Assembly (NCBI GenBank): GCA_905200615.1
Contig: CAJKLB010000014.1
Coordinates: forward strand, 1 to 46,631
Source of the DNA: an uncultured Selenomonadales bacterium
GTDB lineage: Bacteria > Bacillota > Clostridia > Christensenellales > QALW01
Reading direction: 5' to 3'
DNA length: 46,631 nucleotides
Part shown: piece after piece, positions 17,360 through 26,213 of the stretch
Layout: the number at the start of each line of letters is the position of its first letter
Position numbering within the stretch: the first letter of the stretch is position 1
The notes under the pieces: model-generated
What the model was told of the DNA's origin: nothing
What the model saw: only the letters and a program-made list of their open reading frames with translations
The model's database searches: none
Position numbers and translations under genes: made by a program

Positions 17360-18454
17360 ATGCTAAAAAAAACATGGCGTGTCGCCGTTGTAGGCTGCGG
17401 GAGCTTTGCAAACGGCGTATATCTGCCGAATATTGAAAAGGAAGCTCCGGCAAAATGCGTGGCGGTATGCGATATTATTCCCGAGCGCGCAAAGGAGACG
17501 GCAGAACGGTTCGGCGTGCCCCAGTGGTATCCTTCCGTTTACGAGATGATAAAAAAGTGTGATTTTGATATTGCGATAGACGCGGCAAGCATCCAGGCGC
17601 ATCATGAAATCAATATGGCGCTTCTTCAGGCGGGAAAGCATCTTATTTCGCAAAAGCCTGCGGCGCCCACGATTGAGGCGTTTGATGCGCAAATTGCTCT
17701 GGCAAAGGAAAAGGGTGTAAAATTCAACTGCGCCCCCATCCATCCGATGCGGTTTGATTTGGCCGTTGCCCAGCAGCTAATGGAAAGCGGTGCGATCGGA
17801 ACACCGGCCTATCTGAAATGCAATCTTGCCCACGGCGGGCCGGAGTATTTTCAGTACCGCAACGCCGATCCTACTTGGTTTTTTGAAGACGGAGCCGGCG
17901 CACTTGTGGATATGGGCGTACATGGTCTGCAGATTGTAACCACAATGTTCGGGCCTGTAGAGAGCATCAGCTGCCTGAGCATGATTACCGATCCGCAGCG
18001 CAAAGTGCGCTCCGGCGCCTATAACGGACAGCAAATGACAACGGATAAAATTCCCGATGAATATCTGATTTCCCTCCGCTTTGTGAACGGAAAAGCCGGT
18101 TTTGTGGATACCGGTTTTTCGCAAAAAGCATCGAAAACACCTCAGCTTGAAATTTACGGAACCAGAGGAACGATTTCCTTCACAAAGCCATATATGCAAA
18201 ATCCCATGCCGGAGGTATATATCGACAGTGATGCAATCGGTATGCGCGGCTGGATCACTCCGCAGCCCTGGGAAACCGTTCCCGAAAAAATCAACAGCCA
18301 GTGCTGCTGCTTAAAGGATTTGGTACGGGCTATTGAAAACGATACCGAACCGGTGCTCCGCCCCGAGCATGCACGACATGTGCTTGAAATCATGACAAAA
18401 ATTCCGCAGGCTATTCGTACGGAAAGTACGGTTAGAATGGAAACGACCTTTTAA
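17360..18454 (+). CDS. Gfo/Idh/MocA-family oxidoreductase 1
   Basis: 364 residues, first gene of the island operon. The Rossmann motif VAVVGCGSFANG is near residues 8-19. QKPAAP (about 96-101) stands in place of the usual EKP, which retains the catalytic Lys. GALVDMGVHGLQ (about 180-191) has the expected Asp and His of the sugar pocket. These enzymes oxidise or reduce a sugar or cyclitol hydroxyl with NAD(P). The ATG at 17360 has AGGAA nine bases upstream. It is most like the third Gfo/Idh gene (25098), so the operon holds two matching pairs. Substrate unknown. Confidence 0.88.
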   Translation: MLKKTWRVAVVGCGSFANGVYLPNIEKEAPAKCVAVCDIIPERAKETAERFGVPQWYPSVYEMIKKCDFDIAIDAASIQAHHEINMALLQAGKHLISQKPAAPTIEAFDAQIALAKEKGVKFNCAPIHPMRFDLAVAQQLMESGAIGTPAYLKCNLAHGGPEYFQYRNADPTWFFEDGAGALVDMGVHGLQIVTTMFGPVESISCLSMITDPQRKVRSGAYNGQQMTTDKIPDEYLISLRFVNGKAGFVDTGFSQKASKTPQLEIYGTRGTISFTKPYMQNPMPEVYIDSDAIGMRGWITPQPWETVPEKINSQCCCLKDLVRAIENDTEPVLRPEHARHVLEIMTKIPQAIRTESTVRMETTF

Positions 18455-18465
18455 GGAGAAAAAAT

Positions 18466-19542
18466 ATGAAATCAATAAAAACAGCCTTTTTCGGCGTTTC
18501 TCACCCGCATGCGGCGACTCTGTTCGGCACCTTGAGCAACAATGAGCGGTTTTCCTGCATCGGCTTTGCCGATGTGCCGGAATATGACGGCCTCACCCCG
18601 CAGGAGCGTGAAAAAAATCTCGGCGCGGGCGCACAGAAAATGAAGCGTTTTTCTTCCTGGCAGCTTCTTTTAGAGGAAAAACCCGATTTAGCGGTCGTTG
18701 CGGCAAACAACAGCAGTAAAAGCGATATCTGTTTGACCCTGCTTTCCGAAGGAATTCCGGTGATTGTGGAAAAGCCCATGGCCGTAAATCTGAATGACGC
18801 GAAAAAAATGGCGGCCTGTGCGGAAAAAAATCACACAAAAGTAATCACCAATTGGCCTGTATCCTGGTTTTTACCGTTCCGCAAAGCAAAGGAGCTTGCT
18901 GATGCGGGCGAGGTTGGCCGAATCAGAAGAGTTGTTTACCGCAGTCCCGCCACCTGGGGACCCTATTCCTATGCACCCGACGGAAAGCTTCCCGAAGAGG
19001 AATGGCTGAAAAAAACCTGGTGGTATCAAAAAAAGTTCGGCGGCGGTTCTATTTTGGATTACGCCTGCTACGGTACGATGCTTTCTACCTGGATTTTTGG
19101 GCATCAGGCAAAAGCTGTGAACGCCGTTTCCAAACAGTTCGACACCCGTTTTACCGATGTAGAGGATTACAGCGCGATGATTCTGGATTTCGGAGAGGGA
19201 GTGGGTCTGCTGGAGGGCTCCTGGAGCAGTTATAATCCGGCTGAAATCCCCACAGGACCGGTTATTTATGGCTCTGATGGCGTGATCGTCTGCGACAGGC
19301 ACAGCACGCAGGTAAAAATTTATCACGGCAGAACCCATCAGCCGGTGGCGCCTGCGCAGATTATCGATATGCCGCAGATGCGTAAGGATGCGCTGGCCGA
19401 GCATATCCTTCGCTTTATGGACGGTACGGGCGATATCGATGAAACCCTTGATATGCCTTTGAATTTACAGGTAATGGCGGCGCTTTCGGCCGGAATCAGA
19501 TCCGCCGAAGAAAACAGTGCGGTACAAACAGAAATCATATAA
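18466..19542 (+). CDS. Gfo/Idh/MocA-family oxidoreductase 2 (GxxHxH type)
   Basis: 358 residues. The nucleotide-binding loop reads FFGVSHPHA (about 8-16), where HxH replaces the glycine-rich GxGxxA. VEKPMA (about 102-107) carries the catalytic Lys. KTWWYQKKFGGGSILDYACYG (about 182-202) corresponds to the substrate-binding GGGxLxDxxCY. It closely resembles the fourth Gfo/Idh gene (26210), which has the same HxH loop and the same KTWWYQKK block. Starts 11 bases after the previous gene. Probably NAD(P)-dependent, but the altered loop deserves structural checking. Confidence 0.87.
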   Translation: MKSIKTAFFGVSHPHAATLFGTLSNNERFSCIGFADVPEYDGLTPQEREKNLGAGAQKMKRFSSWQLLLEEKPDLAVVAANNSSKSDICLTLLSEGIPVIVEKPMAVNLNDAKKMAACAEKNHTKVITNWPVSWFLPFRKAKELADAGEVGRIRRVVYRSPATWGPYSYAPDGKLPEEEWLKKTWWYQKKFGGGSILDYACYGTMLSTWIFGHQAKAVNAVSKQFDTRFTDVEDYSAMILDFGEGVGLLEGSWSSYNPAEIPTGPVIYGSDGVIVCDRHSTQVKIYHGRTHQPVAPAQIIDMPQMRKDALAEHILRFMDGTGDIDETLDMPLNLQVMAALSAGIRSAEENSAVQTEII

Positions 19543-19557
19543 AAAGGAGAAGTTTTT

Positions 19558-21660
19558 ATGACAAAGCAGAGAAAAATCGTTTCATTTTTTCTATTATGCG
19601 CCGTGTTGGCTTCCTGCCTCAGTGTTTTTAGCCTGATCCACGCGCAATCCGTTGAGCGGGACGGTACGGAAAGCGCCAATGTCATTCCCGCAAAGATCGC
19701 AACCTTTGAAGCGGTTGCTGTCGGTGAGACGCCCGTAAACAGCGGAACATACGATAAAGCCGAATGGGGCATCTTCCGGCCGTATACCTCGGATAACAAT
19801 TGGAGCAAAGCGGTATTTACTGCCGATAATTATACGGTGATTCCGCAGATCGCAGAAGACCCGGATCCTTCCTCCGGGCACGGCCATGTGCTTATGCTGC
19901 AGCCGAAAGCGTATAACGCCTCGCCCCGCTGGGCGATCCGAAATGAGCTGTATGCTCAGGCACAGACGACACCCGGGGCCGTGCGGTATAAAATAAAGCT
20001 CTCCGTAGATATCAAAAAGAGCGATAATTTCGGCGCAAAGCTGTATTTCAGAAAAGACAGCGCCGATACCTCGGGCAATCTGGCTGCCAGTGAGGTAGTG
20101 ACCGCCAACGGAAAATGGGCAACGCTTACCGCTGAATATACCTGTACCTTAGAAGAACTGCAAAGCAATAACAACGAGTTTTACTATAATATTTATCTTG
20201 TTCAGGTACAAGCGCCTACAGGACCCATGTACCTGGATCATATTACCGCTACGGTAACGCCGGTCTTTTTAGAAGAAGTGACGCCTACAGCGACGGCCAC
20301 AGCAACCGCAACAACGGCACCGACGCCTACGGCAACAGCTACGGTATCGCCTACCACGACGGCTCCGGCTACAGCCGCCCCCACGCCTACAGCAACGAAT
20401 GCGCCCGCGGAAGCACGAAGAGAAAACCTCATACCTGCAAAAATTTCGAATTTTGAAGAAATAGCGCCGGGTATGCTTCCGGCCGAGGCCTATGACGGCT
20501 CCGGAAATAAAACCGAATGGGGCATCTTCCGGCCGTATACCTCGGATAACAATTGGAGCAAAGCGGTATTTACTGCCGATAATTATACGGTGATTCCGCA
20601 GATCGCAGAAGACCCGGATCCTTCCTCCGGGCACGGCCATGTGCTTATGCTGCAGCCGAAAGCGTATAACGCCTCGCCCCGCTGGGCAATCGGCCGCGAG
20701 CTGTATGCCGAGGCATTAAAATATTCCGGAGAAGAGGATTTTATCATTAAAATATCAGCCGATATCAAAAAGAGCGATGATTTCGGCGCAAAGATGTATT
20801 TCAGAAAGGACAGCGCCGATACCTCGGGCAATCTGGCTGCCAGCGAGGTAGTGACCGCCAACGGAAAATGGGTAACGCTTACCGCTGAATATGCCTGTAC
20901 GTTAGAAGAACTGCAAAACAATAACAACGAATTTTACTATAATATTTATTTTGTTCAGGTAAAGGCGCCCACAGGGCCGATGTATTTGGATAATATCAAA
21001 GTAAGCCTTACGCCTGTTTCCCAGCAGGAATTGCCCGCGCCGACGGAGGAGGCCGATTCCGTCACCGGTGTTATTTACGAGGTTTCCCAGGATCTGAACA
21101 ATGCCTTTTTAGTATCCAAAAGCGGTATTGTCGGCAGCAGCGACGTTGTCGGAGGCAAGGTTGAAAAATCCTATACCGTGTATAACATCGGCAATACGGA
21201 GCTGAACATTCAAATGTATCTGCAGGTGCTTCACAAAACCGCCGCAGGTGAAAACATCGGCTGGTACGGCGGCAGTCAAAGCTCAAGCGATCCAGTAACC
21301 ATTGCTCCGGGAAAATCGGCGACGCTTACGGTATCCATGCCCGTAAACAGCGATAACACCGTAACGGTTACGCATACGGAAACGGCAAATTATCCGCTTT
21401 CAGAGCTGTTTGTACGTTTTGATTTTAAGCCGACGCTTTTCTCGGGCAGTAAATTTGTGGTGGCCTGCAGTGCTGAAGAGGCGGACTTCTTCCTCTCCTA
21501 TACGGCCACAAACCAAAAAACAGCCTGGAGCGCAGTGCCCACCACGGATAAGGCGTATATAACGGGAGATTCCACAAAGATGCTTTGGATCGCCTCGGCG
21601 GCATTCTTGACTGCGGTTCCGGTCTTGATTGGCATTGCCCGAAAGAAAAAAGAGCAGTAA
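19558..21660 (+). CDS. Secreted surface protein with duplicated binding-type domains
   Basis: 700 residues. Signal peptide (about 1-30) ending near IHAQS. Two similar domains follow (about 40-238 and 290-490), each containing EWGIFRPYTSDNNWSKAV; they are separated by a Thr/Pro/Ala linker (about 240-288). The domains look like beta-sandwich carbohydrate-binding modules, which is inferred from composition and context. A third domain (about 505-660) resembles a secreted beta-sandwich. The end is TGDST, a membrane helix (about 675-694) and KKKEQ, like a cell-wall sorting signal except that LPxTG is degenerate (YITG). Probable role: holding a glycan at the surface for the neighbouring hydrolase. 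Confidence 0.75.
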   Translation: MTKQRKIVSFFLLCAVLASCLSVFSLIHAQSVERDGTESANVIPAKIATFEAVAVGETPVNSGTYDKAEWGIFRPYTSDNNWSKAVFTADNYTVIPQIAEDPDPSSGHGHVLMLQPKAYNASPRWAIRNELYAQAQTTPGAVRYKIKLSVDIKKSDNFGAKLYFRKDSADTSGNLAASEVVTANGKWATLTAEYTCTLEELQSNNNEFYYNIYLVQVQAPTGPMYLDHITATVTPVFLEEVTPTATATATATTAPTPTATATVSPTTTAPATAAPTPTATNAPAEARRENLIPAKISNFEEIAPGMLPAEAYDGSGNKTEWGIFRPYTSDNNWSKAVFTADNYTVIPQIAEDPDPSSGHGHVLMLQPKAYNASPRWAIGRELYAEALKYSGEEDFIIKISADIKKSDDFGAKMYFRKDSADTSGNLAASEVVTANGKWVTLTAEYACTLEELQNNNNEFYYNIYFVQVKAPTGPMYLDNIKVSLTPVSQQELPAPTEEADSVTGVIYEVSQDLNNAFLVSKSGIVGSSDVVGGKVEKSYTVYNIGNTELNIQMYLQVLHKTAAGENIGWYGGSQSSSDPVTIAPGKSATLTVSMPVNSDNTVTVTHTETANYPLSELFVRFDFKPTLFSGSKFVVACSAEEADFFLSYTATNQKTAWSAVPTTDKAYITGDSTKMLWIASAAFLTAVPVLIGIARKKKEQ
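19760..19934 (+). repeat. 175-bp exact internal repeat, first copy
   Basis: Identical base for base to 20513-20687 (offset 753). It covers residues 68-126 of the surface protein. Flanking parts of the two domains differ at many positions, so this stretch was probably homogenised by recent gene conversion. Confidence 0.95.
20513..20687 (+). repeat. 175-bp exact internal repeat, second copy
   Basis: Second copy of the 175-bp repeat, in frame, covering residues 319-377 of the same protein. Confidence 0.95.
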
Positions 21661-21665
21661 AAAAA

Positions 21666-21691
21666 TATGGCGATAAGCTTTTATCGCCATA
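21666..21691 (+). promoter_or_regulatory. Intercistronic hairpin in the island operon
   Basis: TATGGCGATAA (21666-21676) and TTATCGCCATA (21681-21691) form an 11-bp perfect stem with loop GCTT. No T run follows, so it is not a standard terminator; it may be an mRNA stability or processing element. It sits in the only sizeable gap of the operon (81 bp). A smaller GC-rich stem (GCCGG/CCGGC) follows at about 21707-21723. Confidence 0.6.
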
Positions 21692-21741
21692 AACTTTATA
21701 GGAAACGCCGGCAAAAGGCCGGCCATCGGAAAGGAGAAACT

Positions 21742-23601
21742 ATGAAAAAGTTTTACGCACTTTTGCTTGCATCCGTTCTGTTTTTATCGTGTTTTTCTTT
21801 GATATGCGCGCATGCCGTGACTGACGAGCTGCTGATAAACGGGGATTTTGAAGAAGGAGAGATCTTCCCCTTTGCCAAATACGGTCCCAATAGCGACGTA
21901 GACGTGGATCCCGAGTATGCCCACAGCGGGGAATACGGCGCTTCGGTATCCAACCGGGCAGGGGCATGGGCCTGCTGGCAGCAGAACGTAAGGGATCAGA
22001 TAAAAGAATGCGGTCCCGGCACCTACCGCGCCAGCGTTTGGGTGCGGCTGCCCGAGGAGGAAAGCTATCCGGCAAACTGCCAGCTTGTGCTCAATTACAA
22101 GCAAATCGGCGAAAAAAATGACAGCTATCTTACCAGCGCTAAAAAGGACCTTACCACCGGCTGGCAGGAGTTTACGATTGAAAAGGAGCTTACCTATGAC
22201 CAGGAGATCGGCTTAGACCACGTTTACGTCTATGTACAGGTAGTAGGTACCGGAGAAGAAGAGGCACCCGCTTACTATATGGATGATTTTTCACTTGTAA
22301 AAGTAAGTGAAGTGAACGGGATAAAGGAAGAATATGCGCTAACGCATATTGACGTTTCCAGTGCGGTACGGGCGGAAAATACCACGGTGGGTGTGATCCG
22401 TTGGGACGCCTGGTACGGCCGCAATAACGATACGGTAAAAACCGAAAGCAGTATTCTTTCCCAGGTAGAAAAAACGCTTTCTCCCGCCAAGTATCACTTC
22501 CGCGCCCCGTTTTTTGCTAAAGTCACCGATGAGGGAAATATTGAGATTCCCGAGTATACGCAGGAAATTTTTGATCAGGAAATGCAGTATGCCATCGATG
22601 CGGGCATCGATTACTTTGCGTTTTTGATGTACGATGGCGATATGAAAACCGCACGGGAATTCTATAAGGCCAGCGCTTATAATACAGACATCAAAATGTG
22701 CTGCATCATCTCCCCCGGGCAGGATAAGTTCCGCCGGGAAATCGTAAGCCTTTTTGAAGAGGACTATTATATGACGGTGCTGAACGGCCGGCCGCTTTTA
22801 TATCTGTATATCGATAACGATGCGCAATGGGCCAAGGTGAAGGACGATATCGGCTATTACCGTGCCGAATGTGAAAAAAAAGGCATAAAAATGCCGTTTG
22901 TGGCTATTATGTCACACTCCCCGGAAAAAGTAAAGGACGTTTACGGCGATGCGGCGGCGCGCTACGGTGTATCCGTAGGGAACGGCGCGCCCTTTGCAGA
23001 TATTATTTCAAAGGCTAAAACCATGTGGGAGGAAAACCGTGCTGTAAGCGATCAGTTTATTCCCAACGTTTCCTTCGGCTGGCATACGGTTCCCCGGTTT
23101 GAGAATCCGGTTTCCTGGATGACCGTCAGTGAAAACTCCTACGGTCAATACGCTACGGACGAGGAACTCTACACCTTCATGAAGGAAGCGCTCGCTTACC
23201 TGCAGCAGGAGGAGATTCAGGACGCGACCAAAGCCAATACTCTTACGATTTATGCCTGGAACGAACACGACGAGGGCGGATGGATCTGTCCGACCATCGA
23301 GGTAGATAAGAACGGCAATCAGATTTTTAATGAGGATGGCACGCCTAAAATCAATACCGATCATTTAGATGCACTAAAAAAAGCAATTGCTGAACACCGG
23401 GGAAATGCGGGCGGAACAACAGACGGTACCACGCCATCCACGGAGGAGGACGGTTCGGCGGATACAACGGAGCCGCCGGCTACAGAAGAGGCTAAAAACA
23501 AATTTCCGGTTATCCTTGTTTTATGCGGCGGCATCGTTTTGATTGGTGTGGCAGTCGTCATATTGATTTTTGTAAAGAAACGTAAAGAAGGAACAAAATG
23601 A
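21742..23601 (+). CDS. Secreted, membrane-anchored GH99/WbsX-like glycoside hydrolase
   Basis: 619 residues from the ATG at 21742 (AAGGAG upstream); the longer frame from 21667 lacks a ribosome binding site and hides the signal peptide. Order: signal peptide (about 1-27), a CBM4/9-like domain starting LINGDFEEG (about 30-190), then a TIM-barrel domain with GVIRWDAWYGR, the AGIDYFAFLMYDGD strand and YAWNEHDEGGW (504-514), the pattern of GH99/GH71-like and WbsX-type proteins. E508 and E511 are the likely acidic active-site residues. A low-complexity Thr/Glu linker, a membrane helix (about 590-612) and KKRKEGTK tail anchor it outside the cell. Overlaps the next gene by ATGA. Confidence 0.82.
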   Translation: MKKFYALLLASVLFLSCFSLICAHAVTDELLINGDFEEGEIFPFAKYGPNSDVDVDPEYAHSGEYGASVSNRAGAWACWQQNVRDQIKECGPGTYRASVWVRLPEEESYPANCQLVLNYKQIGEKNDSYLTSAKKDLTTGWQEFTIEKELTYDQEIGLDHVYVYVQVVGTGEEEAPAYYMDDFSLVKVSEVNGIKEEYALTHIDVSSAVRAENTTVGVIRWDAWYGRNNDTVKTESSILSQVEKTLSPAKYHFRAPFFAKVTDEGNIEIPEYTQEIFDQEMQYAIDAGIDYFAFLMYDGDMKTAREFYKASAYNTDIKMCCIISPGQDKFRREIVSLFEEDYYMTVLNGRPLLYLYIDNDAQWAKVKDDIGYYRAECEKKGIKMPFVAIMSHSPEKVKDVYGDAAARYGVSVGNGAPFADIISKAKTMWEENRAVSDQFIPNVSFGWHTVPRFENPVSWMTVSENSYGQYATDEELYTFMKEALAYLQQEEIQDATKANTLTIYAWNEHDEGGWICPTIEVDKNGNQIFNEDGTPKINTDHLDALKKAIAEHRGNAGGTTDGTTPSTEEDGSADTTEPPATEEAKNKFPVILVLCGGIVLIGVAVVILIFVKKRKEGTK

Positions 23602-25091
23602 TATCATTTTCAGACAGCCGTCTTTTTAACGAGGGAGGCGCGGTTTTGGAGCCGCGCGGCGGGGTGCTTTTTGTAAAGAACAGAACACAGCCTTATTCTT
23701 CGCCGGCGCTTCGGCTGACGCCCGCCTCCGGCGGCAGAACGCGTTATTGCCTGAAGCTTGCTTCCGGCGCGCAGCCGGTTTCTTTGGCTGTATACCATAA
23801 GCTGCGCTATATCCATTGCAGTCAGGAATTCATTGCCTACGATACCGGCGAAAAAGTATTGGTAACGGACCAAAGCTGGGTATGGCTCTCCGGCGATTTT
23901 TCCTTCGTCCCCGGTCTGCAGGAGGTGACGGCTTATTTTATGCAGGATACCGGTACGCCTCTTTGTGATATTTGGGTAAAAGAAATTGTTACCGAGGAAA
24001 TTCTCCCCGCGCAGAAACCAAAAGCGGAGATTTCGAGGCAGCCGTTTTCTGTCGGCGCCATTCGGTGGGATGCCTATTTCAGCACGGAGGATATGCAAAG
24101 TAATGTTTCCCGCCAGGTTGCACGGGCGCTTTCCCCCAAAAAATTTCATTGGCGAGCTCCGTTTTTTTCCAAAGAAGAGGCGGATGGCAGCCTTTCGTTT
24201 CCGCCGGAGACACAGGAACGGTTTGATACCGAAGCCAAATTGGCAATAGCGGCGGGAATCGATTATTTTGCTTATTGCTGGTACCGTGATAACGATCCCA
24301 TGAGCTACGCCCGAAAGCGGCATGCACAATCAAAATACCGGAATAGGATAAAAATGACGGCCATTGTACGTGTTTCCGGACTGGATGACGAAACGCTTGC
24401 CGGGCTGGCACGGCAGATGAAGGAAGAATATTATCTGAAATTTGACGGCCGTCCCGTTCTCTATGTATTTGACGCCGTACATGCTGACGGCGCGTACCGT
24501 GCCCATATCACAAGGGCAGCTCAAAGCGCCGGAAATCCCGAGCCGTATTACATCGGTATGAACGCTCAGCCGCAGCCGTATCCCGTTTATAAAATAGAAG
24601 ATATGGGCTTTGATGCCATCGGTTCCTATGGCTTTGTATCTGACCGGCCGGGCGAGCCTTACGCTTCTTTTGCTCGGCGAAACGAAGATATGTGCCGGAT
24701 GCGGTATTCTTTGCAAACAAGGCTTGACCGTGTGCCCCTGCTGTGTTTGGGTCATGACTTCCGTCCGAGGATCGAAAATCCGGTTTCGTGGATGACCGGA
24801 AAGCATTATTCTCTGCCGGCTTCCCCGGAGGAGATTTACCGGCATGCCGAAACCATCCTGCGTATGCACAAGGAGCAGGAAGAAAACAAACCCAATACGC
24901 TGCTGATCTATGCCTGGAATGAGCACGACGAGGGCGGCTGGATCTGTCCGACGTTAACACACGCACCGGATAAAGATGTAGACGACGGGTATTATCAGGC
25001 TTTGAAACGGGCCGTTTGCACGGCAAAAGAGCAATTTAAAAATTCAAACGCCGGCGGAGAAACGCATTCTGCTGCCGGAATTTCGAGGTAA
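23598..25091 (+). CDS. Cytoplasmic GH99/WbsX-like glycoside hydrolase
   Basis: 497 residues, a paralogue of the preceding gene without signal peptide or membrane anchor. Shared blocks: GAIRWDAYFS, ALSPKKFHWRAPFF, AGIDYFAYCWYRDND, RIENPVSWMTG and YAWNEHDEGGW (438-448), so the presumed active-site acids (E442, E445) are kept. The N-terminal 140 residues look like a reduced beta-sandwich domain. The ATG lies inside the previous stop (ATGA), so translation is coupled. The secreted/cytosolic pairing suggests one enzyme cuts outside and the other finishes inside. Substrate unknown; GH99 members act on alpha-mannosides. Confidence 0.82.
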   Translation: MISFSDSRLFNEGGAVLEPRGGVLFVKNRTQPYSSPALRLTPASGGRTRYCLKLASGAQPVSLAVYHKLRYIHCSQEFIAYDTGEKVLVTDQSWVWLSGDFSFVPGLQEVTAYFMQDTGTPLCDIWVKEIVTEEILPAQKPKAEISRQPFSVGAIRWDAYFSTEDMQSNVSRQVARALSPKKFHWRAPFFSKEEADGSLSFPPETQERFDTEAKLAIAAGIDYFAYCWYRDNDPMSYARKRHAQSKYRNRIKMTAIVRVSGLDDETLAGLARQMKEEYYLKFDGRPVLYVFDAVHADGAYRAHITRAAQSAGNPEPYYIGMNAQPQPYPVYKIEDMGFDAIGSYGFVSDRPGEPYASFARRNEDMCRMRYSLQTRLDRVPLLCLGHDFRPRIENPVSWMTGKHYSLPASPEEIYRHAETILRMHKEQEENKPNTLLIYAWNEHDEGGWICPTLTHAPDKDVDDGYYQALKRAVCTAKEQFKNSNAGGETHSAAGISR

Positions 25092-25097
25092 AACCAT

Positions 25098-26213
25098 ATG
25101 AAAAAATTACGTATAGCAATAATCGGCACGGGAATGATCGCAAACAGCGCGCATTTTCCGGCCTTGGAGCCTTTCCGGCGGGAGGGGTTGGTTGAAGTGG
25201 TAGGCGTTGCGGATATCCGTCCTGAAGCTGCGGAAGAAACCGCGAAGCGCCACGGAGTGGAAAAATGGTATGAAGATCCTCAAAAAATGCTGGAGGAACT
25301 GAAGCCGGATTTTGTAGCGGTGTGTACGCCCAACCGATATCACAAGGAATGGACGATAAAAGCATTAGAGGCGGGCGCCCATGTAGCATGCGAAAAGCCT
25401 ATTGCGCTTACTTTGGCCGATGCAAAGGAGATGTGGGCGGCAGCAAAAAAGTATAACAAATATTTATTTCCCTGCCAGTGTATGCGGTGGCGAAACTATA
25501 TGCAAAGAGCCAAAGAGCTTGTGGAAAGCGGTGAGCTCGGAGAGCTGTATTTTTCGGATATCGCGTTTATCCGCCGCATCGGCATTCCCACCTGGGGCAT
25601 GTTTCATATGAAGGAGCATAATTTCGGCGGGCCGTTCTGTGATTTGGGCGTTCATCTGATCGATTCTCTGCTTTGGATAGCGGGGGATAAAAAGGTGGAA
25701 GCGGTTTCCGGCAGCGCCTATACAAAAATCGCCAATCAAGGAGAGGATATTCTGTTAAGCATTGCCGAAAGCGGCGCTTACGCGGGAACCTTTACTCCCA
25801 GACCTTACGATTACCGTGAATTCAATGTGGAGGATTTTGCAGCCGGGTTTATGCGCCTTGAGGGCGGTATGAGCGTGAATTTTAAATTTTCCTGGGCGAT
25901 CAACCTGCCGACAACAAATCTGGATATGGTGCTGTGCGGCGATAAAGGCGGGCTTTCGGTAAACGGTGAAAAGCTATATAAGAATATCGGCCGCTTTCAG
26001 GGGGAATGCGCTATGAAATGGTTTGATAACGGCCCGTTTAGGGGCGTTCCCTTTGAACAGCATCGCTATATGTACCGCCATATCATGGAGGTGCTTGCAG
26101 GCAAGGCAGAGTATCTGATTACCCGGGAGCAAAATCTTGAGGTTACCAAAGCGATTGAATGTTTCTATCGCTCGGCAGAGGAAAACAGAGAGATCAAATC
26201 GGAGGAATTATGA
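25098..26213 (+). CDS. Gfo/Idh/MocA-family oxidoreductase 3
   Basis: 371 residues. Canonical Rossmann loop IAIIGTGMIANSAH (about 5-18), CEKPIALTLADA (about 97-108) with the catalytic Lys, and GGPFCDLGVHLIDSLLW (about 174-190) with the Asp and His of the substrate pocket. Related to Gfo/Idh 1 rather than to 2 or 4. Starts six bases after the cytoplasmic hydrolase and overlaps Gfo/Idh 4 by ATGA. Likely an NAD(P)-dependent sugar or cyclitol dehydrogenase. Confidence 0.9.
   Translation: MKKLRIAIIGTGMIANSAHFPALEPFRREGLVEVVGVADIRPEAAEETAKRHGVEKWYEDPQKMLEELKPDFVAVCTPNRYHKEWTIKALEAGAHVACEKPIALTLADAKEMWAAAKKYNKYLFPCQCMRWRNYMQRAKELVESGELGELYFSDIAFIRRIGIPTWGMFHMKEHNFGGPFCDLGVHLIDSLLWIAGDKKVEAVSGSAYTKIANQGEDILLSIAESGAYAGTFTPRPYDYREFNVEDFAAGFMRLEGGMSVNFKFSWAINLPTTNLDMVLCGDKGGLSVNGEKLYKNIGRFQGECAMKWFDNGPFRGVPFEQHRYMYRHIMEVLAGKAEYLITREQNLEVTKAIECFYRSAEENREIKSEEL

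Noticed and set aside
20269..20640. 123-codon minus-strand Arg/Cys-rich frame
   Set aside because: Antisense of the Thr/Pro/Ala linker and repeated domain of the surface protein; its composition follows from the codon bias of the linker.
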